A program made the position numbers and the translations under genes. Shown piece after piece: positions 14,543 through 21,341 of a stretch of DNA of 33,360 nt (its first letter is position 1; every line of letters starts with the position of its first letter). The stretch is from the NCBI GenBank assembly GCA_964632795.1, contig CAZWEZ010000036.1, forward strand, positions 1 to 33,360, given 5' to 3'. The notes under the pieces are model-generated. The model was not told the origin of the DNA, did not search any database, and was given only the letters and a program-made list of their open reading frames with translations. The stretch comes from CAZWEZ01 sp964632795 (GTDB lineage: Bacteria; Pseudomonadota; Alphaproteobacteria; Rhodospirillales; 2-02-FULL-58-16).

Positions 14543-15882
14543 GCACCGGCGGCCATACCACCTATCTGACCGACAAGATCGGCCCCCTTCCATTTTGTCC
14601 CGGCTGTGGACACGACCTGCTGGTCAAGGCCCTGGATGGGGCGCTGGTCGAGCTGCAACCGGACCCGGCCAGGGTCGTCATCGTCACCGACATCGGCTGC
14701 ATCGGCCTCGCCGACCGCCACTTCGTGACCCACGCCTTTCACGGCCTGCATGGCCGCTCGATCACCTATGCCTGCGGGCTCAAGCTGGCCCGTCCCGAAC
14801 TTACCGTGATCGTGCTGAAGGGGGACGGCGGGTGCGGGATCGGCGGCATCCACCTGCTCAACGTGGCGCGGCGCAACATCGGCATCACCCTGCTTATCGC
14901 CAACAACTTCAACTACGGCATGACCGGCGGCCAGCATTCGGTGACCACGCCGACCGACGGCATCACCGTGACCACGCCGATGGGGAATTTCGAGGGGGCC
15001 ATGGACCTGTGCGGGACGGCGATCGCGGCGGGCGCCGGATGGGTCTATCGGGGAACCGGGTTCGATGCCGACCTGGCCCAGCGGATCGCCGAGGCGATCC
15101 GCCAGCCCGGCTTCGCGATGCTCGATATCTGGGAGTTGTGCTCCGCCTACTACATGCCCCAGAACGAGATCAAGAAGAAGGACCTGATCGCGATGATCGG
15201 CACCTCGGGCATGAAGGCCGGCTTGCTGGCCGACAAACCGAGGCCCGAATACGGCGAGAGCTACCGCAAGGCCTACGCCAAATCGGCCGAGCGGACCAAG
15301 GCCGACAAGACCATCGAGCCCAGGTTCGAAAACAACGTGAGCCGGCAGACCGGCATCGTCATCGCCGGCAGCGCCGGCCAGAAGATCCGCTCGGCGGCGA
15401 CCGTCTTCGCCCAGGCGGCGATGTTCGCCAACCTCGAGGCGACCCAGAAGGACGACTATCCGATCACCGTCATGACCGGGCACTCGATCACCGAGATCAT
15501 CCTCAGTCCCCGGCGCATCGACTACACGGCCATCGATTCGCCCGATTATTTCGTCCTGATCTCCGAGGACGGCCTGAACAAATCGCGCTCCCGGATCGAG
15601 CGCCTGGCCGAGACCTGCGTCCTCTACGCCGAGGAAACCCTGGAGCTTCCCCGAACCCGGGCCCGGGTGGTCCGGCTGGCGTTGGCGAGGACGGCGAAGA
15701 AGGTCAACCGGCTGTCGATCGGCACCATCGCCCTGGCCGCCGTGCTCCGCGACACCGCCATGTTCCCCGCCGAAGCCCTGGAGACCACCATCTCCACCTT
15801 CCAGGCGCCGAAGATCGCCGCCATCAACCTGAAGGCCGTCGCGGCGGGCGGAAACCTGGTCGTAACACCCGCCGGGGGCTAG
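14539..15882 (+). CDS. 2-oxoacid:ferredoxin oxidoreductase, fused beta-gamma subunit
   Basis: A 447-residue protein that joins two subunits. Residues about 1-240 form the TPP-binding beta subunit, with CPGCGH (cysteines 20 and 23), DIGCIG and the TPP-magnesium motif GDGGCGIGG. In that motif the usual second Asp is Gly. From about residue 275 a gamma domain follows (GIVIAGSAGQKIRSAATVFAQAAM, then SPRRIDYTAIDSPDYFVLISEDG). The beta subunit's iron-sulfur cysteines explain why no separate ferredoxin domain is needed. The fusion is less common than separate or alpha-gamma arrangements. GTG is used as the start and overlaps the alpha gene's stop. It is the last gene of the catabolic operon. Confidence 0.88.
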   Translation: MSTGGHTTYLTDKIGPLPFCPGCGHDLLVKALDGALVELQPDPARVVIVTDIGCIGLADRHFVTHAFHGLHGRSITYACGLKLARPELTVIVLKGDGGCGIGGIHLLNVARRNIGITLLIANNFNYGMTGGQHSVTTPTDGITVTTPMGNFEGAMDLCGTAIAAGAGWVYRGTGFDADLAQRIAEAIRQPGFAMLDIWELCSAYYMPQNEIKKKDLIAMIGTSGMKAGLLADKPRPEYGESYRKAYAKSAERTKADKTIEPRFENNVSRQTGIVIAGSAGQKIRSAATVFAQAAMFANLEATQKDDYPITVMTGHSITEIILSPRRIDYTAIDSPDYFVLISEDGLNKSRSRIERLAETCVLYAEETLELPRTRARVVRLALARTAKKVNRLSIGTIALAAVLRDTAMFPAEALETTISTFQAPKIAAINLKAVAAGGNLVVTPAGG

Positions 15883-16333
15883 CGGCGACTATCCTTCAAC
15901 ACGCCGCATCGCGCGGCTGTTAAGGATTTGATTCTTTGACACGGATGGACACGGATGAACGCGGATGAAAACTTCGTTCCGTGTCCATCCGTGTCCATCC
16001 GTGTCGATTTTCTTGAGCTGGGGCTGAAACCGGGCAAATCGACCTTTACGCCGTGATGTCCGCTTTCCCATTGTTTTCGCCCGCTGCCACAGGCAAAGCC
16101 GACTACGTTTGAGGCGGGGAATTAGGGGCGGTTATGACCCGAAGGAGACTCAAGAAAAATTTTGAAGGAGAAGGGGCGAGACACCCCAAATCCTGAATGC
16201 CTGATAACCAACTGTTTTGCCCCCTACAGGCATCGGCAAGCGTCGGGTTCACATTTCAACACTTTATCCTGACTGCTTGTTGTCCTGGTCCGTTTTTCCC
16301 TATATGGTTTTTCGAGTTTGAGGACATTCGATC
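15883..16333. other. 451-bp gene-free stretch
   Basis: No convincing coding region is seen. It contains palindromic repeat copy A (15930-16021). Near its right end is a promoter-like pair TTGTTG (16277-16282), 17 bases, CTATAT (16300-16305), about 28 bases before the next gene. Base composition falls here compared with the operon to the left. The rest, about 16022-16270, shows nothing recognisable. Confidence 0.6.
15930..16021 (+). repeat. Interspersed palindromic repeat, copy A
   Basis: A 92-bp unit that recurs at 17668-17769 in the same orientation. It reads GATTCTTTG, then ACACGGATGGACACGG-type sequence, a short centre (GAAAACTTCGTTC), then the complementary CCGTGTCCATCCGTGT, ending GATTTTCTTGAGCTGG. 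The arms can fold into a long hairpin. It holds two GTCCATCCGT units on its right arm, one fewer than copy B. Confidence 0.9.
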
Positions 16334-17389
16334 ATGGATAAATTGAGCAAATCCGTCCTGGAATTCGCTCGCCTCGAAGGCGCGGATGCGGCGGGTATCG
16401 TGACAACGGCGGCCCTTGCGGGCGGGCCGCCCTCGGCGGACCTGACATATGTGCTCGATGGGGCAAAATCAGCGGTGAGCTTCGCCATAGCCATGGACCC
16501 GGAAACCATTCCGCCCTACCTGATGAAGAAAGACAGGCTCCGCCTGGAAAAAGATATGGTCCGGGCGAATGTCCTGGCCAGTGGCATTGCTTTACACTTG
16601 TCCAATTACCTCGGAAGCAGGGGACACAAATCGGTTCCCGTGGCCGCGAATCTGGTGTATCGACCGTCCGAAGACGACACTGCCTCCTACAACCCCTTGG
16701 AAGCGGTGTATCCGGATATCGCCCATCGCTATCTGGCGGTACAGTCCGGCTTGGGGTTCCTGGGGATGTCAGGCAATCTCATCACACCCCAGTTTGGCGC
16801 CGCTGTCATACTGGGCGCGGTGGTCACCGAAGCCGAACTGGAGCCGACGCCGCCCCTGGCGCCGGAAGAGAGCTATTGCGATGACTGCCGACTCTGCTTG
16901 GCCTCCTGCGCAGCGAGGTTCATGGATTTCGACAGCCAGACCAGCGTCAACCTGGATGGAACGGAGCTAACCTATTCCGGCCGGCGCAACCTCACCCGTT
17001 GCGACTTGGTGTGTAGCGGCTATACGGGTCTATCGCCCAACGGTCGATGGTCTACGTGGTCGCCCGGGCGCTTTGAAATTCCAAAAAATGACGAGGACCT
17101 CCCGGCCGCATTTGATCGCATCACCTCGGCTTACTCAAAATGGCCTTCGACCCCTGGAGGGCAACTTTTTTTCTATACGGATGACAAGCTTCGAGTCACC
17201 TGCGGCCACTGTCAGTTGATCTGCACCGCGGACCCGGAGGAGCGAAAACAACGTCTTCAAATGCTCAAGGATTCTGGTGTGATCGTGCAGGGCGAAGACG
17301 GCAGCCTGGAGGCGGTAAGCCCGAAAGAGGCAAAACGCAGGCTCGCCGAAATGCCACCAAGAACAAGGGCGCTCTACAAAAAATCGTAG
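16334..17389 (+). CDS. 4Fe-4S protein related to epoxyqueuosine reductase / reductive dehalogenase iron-sulfur domain
   Basis: A 351-residue cytoplasmic protein. The middle (about residues 60-175) has QueG-like features: NPLEAVYPDIAHRYLAVQSGLGFLGMSGNLITPQFG. It is followed by a CDDCRLCLASC motif and a second, separated cysteine set (CDLVCSGY and CGHCQLIC), which would supply two 4Fe-4S clusters. It lacks the HEAT-like C-terminus of true QueG and has no Tat signal, so it is neither a standard QueG nor an exported dehalogenase. A role as an orphan cobalamin or iron-sulfur redox enzyme is possible. It stands alone between two copies of a palindromic repeat, with lower GC than its surroundings, which suggests acquisition. 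The ATG at 16334 follows GAGGA. Confidence 0.65.
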   Translation: MDKLSKSVLEFARLEGADAAGIVTTAALAGGPPSADLTYVLDGAKSAVSFAIAMDPETIPPYLMKKDRLRLEKDMVRANVLASGIALHLSNYLGSRGHKSVPVAANLVYRPSEDDTASYNPLEAVYPDIAHRYLAVQSGLGFLGMSGNLITPQFGAAVILGAVVTEAELEPTPPLAPEESYCDDCRLCLASCAARFMDFDSQTSVNLDGTELTYSGRRNLTRCDLVCSGYTGLSPNGRWSTWSPGRFEIPKNDEDLPAAFDRITSAYSKWPSTPGGQLFFYTDDKLRVTCGHCQLICTADPEERKQRLQMLKDSGVIVQGEDGSLEAVSPKEAKRRLAEMPPRTRALYKKS

Positions 17390-17793
17390 GCTTGGCACCT
17401 CATGCCGATTCATCAAGAAAGGGACTCGATAAAGTCCGAAATTGGCTAAAAGCCGTAGTCGGTACCGTTGACGCCTAATCACCGCTTTGGAACGACAAGC
17501 CGACATTCCAAGGTGCAAGGGCTCGACTCGCCGCGCTTGGCGCAAATCACGTAGACCGCCAGGATCGCTTGCCCGACGCAATCAACCCCAATTCCACTTA
17601 CCGCTTCGAAGAGTCATTTTTCCTTCTCCCCAGCCCACCTCCGCGCACCTCGGCGTCCTTGGCGGTTGATTCTTTGGCCTGGATGGACACCGATGAACGC
17701 GGATGAAAACTTCGTTCCGTGTCTATCCGTGTCCATCCGTGTCCATCCGTGTCGATTTTCTTGAGCTGGTTGAGACGATACCGGGGGTGTCTT
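17390..17793. other. 404-bp gene-free stretch
   Basis: No gene recognised on either strand. It contains palindromic repeat copy B (17668-17769). Just before that is a stretch (about 17630-17667) with CCTCCGCGCACCTCGGCGTC-type sequence that looks like another intergenic repeat family. The left part (17390-17600) may be decayed coding sequence, but no protein family is recognisable. Confidence 0.55.
17668..17769 (+). repeat. Interspersed palindromic repeat, copy B
   Basis: A 102-bp second copy of the repeat at 15930-16021, in the same orientation. It differs by a few bases and by one extra 10-bp unit of the GTCCATCCGT type in the right arm. Both ends (GATTCTTTG and TTGAGCTGG) are conserved, which defines the unit's borders. 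Confidence 0.9.
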
Positions 17794-18429
17794 TCAGTCG
17801 CGCAGGATCAAGGTGTCCTGGCTGACCGAGAAGCCCGACAGGCGGCCGAGGAAGCTCATGCCGAGGAGCGAGTAGTCCATCGCCCTGCCGTTCACCGTCG
17901 CCTCGACGTCTTCGATGTCGATGGGACCGACGGTGATCCGCCCCAGGGTAACCGGCGCCCCGACCACCGTGCCGCTGGCCGTCCGGTAGGCCTGGTCGAA
18001 GCGCAGCTTGGCATGGTCGAAGCCGATACATTCGGCGTCCCTGGGGCTTAAAATGACGTCGCTCGCCCCGGTATCGACCAGAAAGCGCACCGGGACGCCG
18101 TCCACCTTCGCCTCGACCATGATCCGCCCCCCCGCGGCGACGGGAATCCTCACCTCGACGGTCTCGGCTTGGCGGCCGAGGCTGAACCCGGCGAAGACGA
18201 CCGTGGCCAACAGCACCCCGACCCCCAGATGCCTCAATCTCCGATGCCCCTTGAGGTGGCGGTGCAGGACCAGGGCCAAGGCGGCCAGGGCGAGGAGGAG
18301 AAACGAAAGAAGGGGATCGAGCCTGTCCAAGGCGCCGGCCAGGACATCCGGAAAGCGGTCATCGAGCCATGCCAGCGCCGCGACGACCACCACGGCGGCG
18401 GCGATCAGGACAGGCAGATGACGCCTCAT
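17794..18429 (-). CDS. Membrane-anchored retropepsin-like aspartic protease (TIGR02281 type)
   Basis: A 211-residue protein with three hydrophobic segments (about residues 7-22, 40-56 and 68-84) and a C-terminal clan AA domain facing the periplasm. The catalytic motif FLVDTGASDVILS (Asp 119) is typical, as is the later LLGMSFLGRLSGFSV segment. The fold works as a homodimer, giving the two required Asp residues. This type is widespread in alphaproteobacteria, and its substrates are mostly unknown. ATG at 18429 is preferred over an adjacent GTG because AAGGGAG lies at proper spacing. It diverges from the hypothetical membrane protein to the right. Confidence 0.88.
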   Translation of the reverse strand: MRRHLPVLIAAAVVVVAALAWLDDRFPDVLAGALDRLDPLLSFLLLALAALALVLHRHLKGHRRLRHLGVGVLLATVVFAGFSLGRQAETVEVRIPVAAGGRIMVEAKVDGVPVRFLVDTGASDVILSPRDAECIGFDHAKLRFDQAYRTASGTVVGAPVTLGRITVGPIDIEDVEATVNGRAMDYSLLGMSFLGRLSGFSVSQDTLILRD

Positions 18430-18536
18430 CACCCGACTCCCTTGGATGAATCATGCCGTGAGATCATATATAATCGATGCCACGGCCAGATTCCAGCCGA
18501 CTCCGGGAGAGGTTAGGAGATGACGGTACGCGTACC

Positions 18537-19148
18537 ATGGATTTGAGGTCGATTTGGGGAATGTCGGTCGAACCGGCGCCACCGCCATGCCGTTCCGGCC
18601 GGCTTCCGGTGTGGCCGTATTTCCTGCTGTCCGGGGTATCCGGTCTGGCGGCCCTGGCCTTCGTCGTCTTCTGGTGGCCCGCCTCCTATCCCCCCGAGAG
18701 CGCGCTGGTCAGGATGAGCGGAAAGATCAACACAATCGTAGTCAAGGACGACTTTTCCAATACCGGGGCCGGGGCGATATTGCCGGCGCTGTCCTCGGTC
18801 TACTTCACCCTCGAGGGGGTCCAGGGTGAATTCCGCTATCCCTACACTCATCCCAAATATCCCCTGGTCCGCGACTACACGGCGGGGTCCCTCGAGGTGT
18901 GGGTCGACGGCTCCGAGATCGGGGTCAACCTGACGATGACGATCTGGCAGTTGCGGGAGCACAGCAACTTGAATTACCTGGTTCCGGAAACCTCGGTCAC
19001 ATACGACGAGGTGATCGAGAGGCTGAACAGGTCCGCCCGGGCGATGGCCGAGCTCGCCCTGTGGCTGTTCGCCCTCTCCGCAACCCTGGCCCTGGTCGGC
19101 ATCGGGGTGCGCCGTTGGAACCGGCGCCGCGCGATCCCCCTCCCCTGA
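18537..19148 (+). CDS. Hypothetical protein with two membrane segments
   Basis: A protein of 203 residues from the ATG chosen here. A hydrophobic segment at about residues 25-45 is followed by an approximately 120-residue extracytoplasmic part and a second membrane segment at about 165-185. A basic tail (RRWNRRR) ends the protein. No known family is recognised. The middle region is rich in beta-prone residues and is preceded by a short motif KINTIVVKDDFSNTGAGA. The start is uncertain: a longer frame begins at 18477, but that ATG overlaps a TATAAT-like element (18469-18474), so translation probably starts later. An ATG at 18561 is a further option. Confidence 0.6.
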   Translation: MDLRSIWGMSVEPAPPPCRSGRLPVWPYFLLSGVSGLAALAFVVFWWPASYPPESALVRMSGKINTIVVKDDFSNTGAGAILPALSSVYFTLEGVQGEFRYPYTHPKYPLVRDYTAGSLEVWVDGSEIGVNLTMTIWQLREHSNLNYLVPETSVTYDEVIERLNRSARAMAELALWLFALSATLALVGIGVRRWNRRRAIPLP

Positions 19149-19208
19149 GCGACCCCGCCAACACCCCGGGACCCGGACTCGCCGCATCCCTCCCCGGGGC
19201 AAACAGCC

Positions 19209-19216
19209 TAATTTTT
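19209..19216. repeat. Left 8-bp target site duplication of the IS1595-family element
   Basis: TAATTTTT directly precedes the left terminal inverted repeat and is repeated exactly at 22199-22206, directly after the right one. Eight bases is the duplication length known for IS1595-family elements. Confidence 0.92.
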
Positions 19217-19235
19217 GGCGATTATATACTTGACA
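19217..19235 (+). repeat. Left terminal inverted repeat of the element
   Basis: GGCGATTATATACTTGACA. It matches the reverse complement of 22180-22198 at 16 of 19 positions. Its inner six bases form the -35 box of the transposase promoter. Confidence 0.9.
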
Positions 19236-19258
19236 CACGTGAGGCTATATCGTACAAT
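19230..19258 (+). promoter_or_regulatory. Near-consensus sigma-70 promoter of the transposase
   Basis: TTGACA (19230-19235), a 17-base spacer and TACAAT (19253-19258), about 29 bases before the transposase start codon. The -35 box lies inside the terminal inverted repeat, so binding of transposase to the end would repress its own promoter. Confidence 0.85.
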
Positions 19259-19287
19259 AGCCCCAATGAGTTACAGGAGTTCAGGCC

Positions 19288-20202
19288 ATGTGCGACCTTA
19301 CAAACCCCATTTTCACCAACAAGACCGCCGCTCGTAAGCATCTTGAGTCCATCCGTTGGGCCGATGGCCGGTTCTGCCCCCACTGTGGCGCTACCGAAGG
19401 CACCAGCTTCGTTCGTGGCAAGAAGCACCGTCCGGGTCTGTACTACTGCAACGGCTGCTCGAAGCAGTTCACCGTCACCGTGGGAACCGTCTTTGAGCGC
19501 TCCAAGGTGCCCCTTCACAAGTGGATGTTGGGCTACCACCTAATGTGCGCTTCCAAGAAGGGCGTCAGCGCCCACCAGCTACACAGGATGCTGGGCGTCA
19601 CCTACAAGACGGCTTGGTTCATGGAGCACCGTATCCGCGAGTCCATGAAGGACGAAACCCCCACGGCTATGGGCGGCGAAGGTGAAACCGTCGAGGCCGA
19701 TGAAACCTATTTCGGCAAGAAGGACGGGGTACGAACCAACAAGCGCGGGCCTGGCCACAAACTCCGCGTGGTTGGGCTAGTGGAGCGTGGTGGCCGCGTT
19801 CGCACCTTCCATGTCAAAAACATCACCAGCAAAACCGTCCGCGACATCCTTGTTGCCAATGTTCGCCGCGATAGCCGCCTCATGACCGATGAAGCCGCTC
19901 ACTACCATGTTGTCGGCGAGGAATTTGCCAGCCACCGCACAGTCGTTCACTCCCACCATGAATATGTGCGCGGTGAGGCTTACACGAACACCATCGAAGG
20001 CTATTTCTCGATCTTCAAGCGTGGCATGAAGGGCATTTACCAGCACTGTGGTGAGCGCCATTTGCACCGTTATCTGAACGAGTTCGATTTTCGCTACAAC
20101 AACCGCGAACTGACCGACTCAGAACGCCGCGATGAAGCCCTCAAGGGCATCGAGGGTAAGCGCCTCACCTATCGGCGGACTGGTGAGCGGGCGAACGTCT
20201 AA
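19288..20202 (+). CDS. IS1595-family transposase (ISXO2-like DDE/N domain)
   Basis: A 304-residue transposase. The N-terminal zinc ribbon (CPHC at about residues 32-35, then CNGC with SKQFTVTVGTVFE) is typical of IS1595 proteins. The ISXO2-like catalytic domain supplies the acidic residues in VEADETYFGKK and LMTDEAAHY. The third position is in NTIEGYFSIFKRGMKGIY, where Asn or Glu completes the active site. The length is normal for the family and the reading frame is uninterrupted. It is driven by the strong promoter at 19230-19258, with an AGGAG ribosome site. It acts on the 19-bp ends at 19217 and 22180. Confidence 0.95.
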   Translation: MCDLTNPIFTNKTAARKHLESIRWADGRFCPHCGATEGTSFVRGKKHRPGLYYCNGCSKQFTVTVGTVFERSKVPLHKWMLGYHLMCASKKGVSAHQLHRMLGVTYKTAWFMEHRIRESMKDETPTAMGGEGETVEADETYFGKKDGVRTNKRGPGHKLRVVGLVERGGRVRTFHVKNITSKTVRDILVANVRRDSRLMTDEAAHYHVVGEEFASHRTVVHSHHEYVRGEAYTNTIEGYFSIFKRGMKGIYQHCGERHLHRYLNEFDFRYNNRELTDSERRDEALKGIEGKRLTYRRTGERANV

Positions 20203-20265
20203 GCCGAAACTCACCCGTCGCCTATACCGCGAGTGGTTTAAACGAATGTTTAACCATGACTCGTA

Positions 20266-20344
20266 ACCTATCACTATGATATAAATCTGTAATACTACTG
20301 CAATGCACAAAATCTCTTGACGTGGTTATCATCAGGTGATAGGT
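20266..20344. promoter_or_regulatory. Separated inverted repeats before the toxin gene (possible antitoxin operator)
   Basis: ACCTATCAC at 20266-20274 is the exact reverse complement of GTGATAGGT at 20336-20344. The right site overlaps the ribosome-binding region of the toxin gene, and the left one lies about 60 bases upstream. Such paired sites suit cooperative autorepression by the downstream winged-helix protein (inference). Confidence 0.5.
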
Positions 20345-20346
20345 AT

Positions 20347-20706
20347 ATGTCGTCGGACGATCGAGCCCTAGATCGGCTGCTGTTACTCGATGGTGAGATC
20401 ATGGAGGTTGGTGACGGCTATTGGGTGAACATTAAGGCTCGCCTAGCACCCGCGACTGCCGCAAGGCCACACGGAATCAAATACAGCCTTTGCCTATTCG
20501 CTCCCAACGATGACCGCGTGGTCTGTTTCGACAACTCTCACCAAATCCTTGTCAGCAAAGGCCGTGCTAAGAAAAAAACTACTACAAGTAATCACGTTCA
20601 TGAGGAAGAAAAGTTAAAGCCGTACGACTACACCGATGCGGAAACTCTTATGGTAGATTTTTGGGAGGCCGTTGACCACCACCTCAAGAAGGAGGGTGTC
20701 CAATGA
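20347..20706 (+). CDS. TumE-like toxin (DUF6516 type) of a toxin-antitoxin pair
   Basis: A 119-residue cytoplasmic protein. The pattern GIKYSLCLF, RVVCFDNSH, NHVHEEEK and a C-terminal helix DFWEAVDHHL fits the DUF6516/TumE toxin family, which is known to be paired with a winged-helix antitoxin. The ATG at 20347 follows AGGTGATAGG; a TTG 30 bases earlier is less likely. Its stop overlaps the start of the next gene by four bases (ATGA), so toxin and antitoxin are translated together in toxin-first order. Its molecular target cannot be read from sequence. Placement inside the mobile element suggests an addiction or transposition-coupled role (inference). The family assignment is from motif memory. 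Confidence 0.75.
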   Translation: MSSDDRALDRLLLLDGEIMEVGDGYWVNIKARLAPATAARPHGIKYSLCLFAPNDDRVVCFDNSHQILVSKGRAKKKTTTSNHVHEEEKLKPYDYTDAETLMVDFWEAVDHHLKKEGVQ

Positions 20707-21122
20707 GCAAGAACATGAAAGTTCTATATATCGGAATCGCCTCACGTGAGGAAATGCGCGCCAGAACTCTTGCAATCGCCCGTGGTGAATATGTGCCCGA
20801 GACTAACGAGCCCAAGGTGTGGTTTACGTCGTTGGAGTCTTTAGCCCAAGTGCTATCGAGCAAGAACCAACTCCTCTTGGAATTAATTCTGCGGGCGCGA
20901 CCAGCCTCAATGAAAGAACTGGCAAAACTCTCTGGACGAGCAGAAAGCAATCTATCCAGAACGCTTCATACGATGGAGCGGTACAACTTGGTGCGACTCA
21001 ACAAAGCCAAAAACGGCCGTATTGTGCCCGAGGTGCCTTACGAGAGGCTTGAATTCGGAATACCGATAGCTGCACAGGCGGCAAAACTCAAAGAAGCGCG
21101 GGCAGGATATTCAGCCAGATAG
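20703..21122 (+). CDS. TumA-like antitoxin, winged helix-turn-helix regulator
   Basis: A 139-residue protein. The N-terminal part (residues 1-45) is a short capping region with basic residues. Residues about 50-115 form a winged helix-turn-helix: LSSKNQLLLELILRARPASM, then KELAKLSGRAESNLSRTLHTMERYNLVRL, with a wing around NGRIVPEVPYERL. This matches the MarR-like or HVO_A0114-type antitoxins paired with TumE toxins. It starts within the toxin's stop codon. It should neutralise the toxin and repress the module from the inverted repeats upstream of the toxin gene. A hairpin follows at 21165-21203. Confidence 0.75.
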   Translation: MSKNMKVLYIGIASREEMRARTLAIARGEYVPETNEPKVWFTSLESLAQVLSSKNQLLLELILRARPASMKELAKLSGRAESNLSRTLHTMERYNLVRLNKAKNGRIVPEVPYERLEFGIPIAAQAAKLKEARAGYSAR

Positions 21123-21164
21123 CACTAGACACCCGTAGCCCAAGAGCGAACCATGCCCGAAGAC

Positions 21165-21203
21165 AGGAAACCTCGGATCACGTGTCCGGGGTTTCCTCCT
21201 TTT
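21165..21203 (+). terminator. Probable terminator after the toxin-antitoxin genes
   Basis: An imperfect 12-bp stem (arms AGGAAACCTCGG at 21165-21176 and CCGGGGTTTCCT at 21186-21197, one mismatch) is followed by CCTTTT. It lies 42 bases after the antitoxin stop and overlaps the 3' end of the convergent 49-codon ORF. Confidence 0.6.
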
Positions 21204-21327
21204 CGGATTTCGACCTATCCTTATGCGGCTTCGGCGGCGTACTGAGCGCCCGCTTCAGCGCTTCATCCCGGCGCTTGGCCGCCTCTTCCTCGGTTAGTTC
21301 GTCTGGCTCGTTAGGGGCGTTTGACAT
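21178..21327 (-). CDS. Small hypothetical protein, 49 residues
   Basis: A short leftward ORF inside the mobile element. The product is very hydrophilic and acidic at the N-terminus (NEPDELTEEEAAKRRDEAL) and basic toward the end (STPPKPHKDRSKSEK). It has no membrane segment or signal and no cysteine. Small proteins with a DEALKRAL..PPKPH pattern are familiar as companions in alphaproteobacterial genomes, which supports a real gene. The ribosome site is weak. The start lies 14 bases from that of the divergent 264-codon gene, so both may share a regulatory region. Function unknown. Confidence 0.5.
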   Translation of the reverse strand: MSNAPNEPDELTEEEAAKRRDEALKRALSTPPKPHKDRSKSEKEETPDT

Positions 21328-21341
21328 GATGGGAGATTACC

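Noticed and set aside
15930..17769. CRISPR array
   Set aside because: Repeated units of the GTCCATCCGT type are present, but there are no unique spacers of regular length; the structure is a palindromic repeat with tandem arms.
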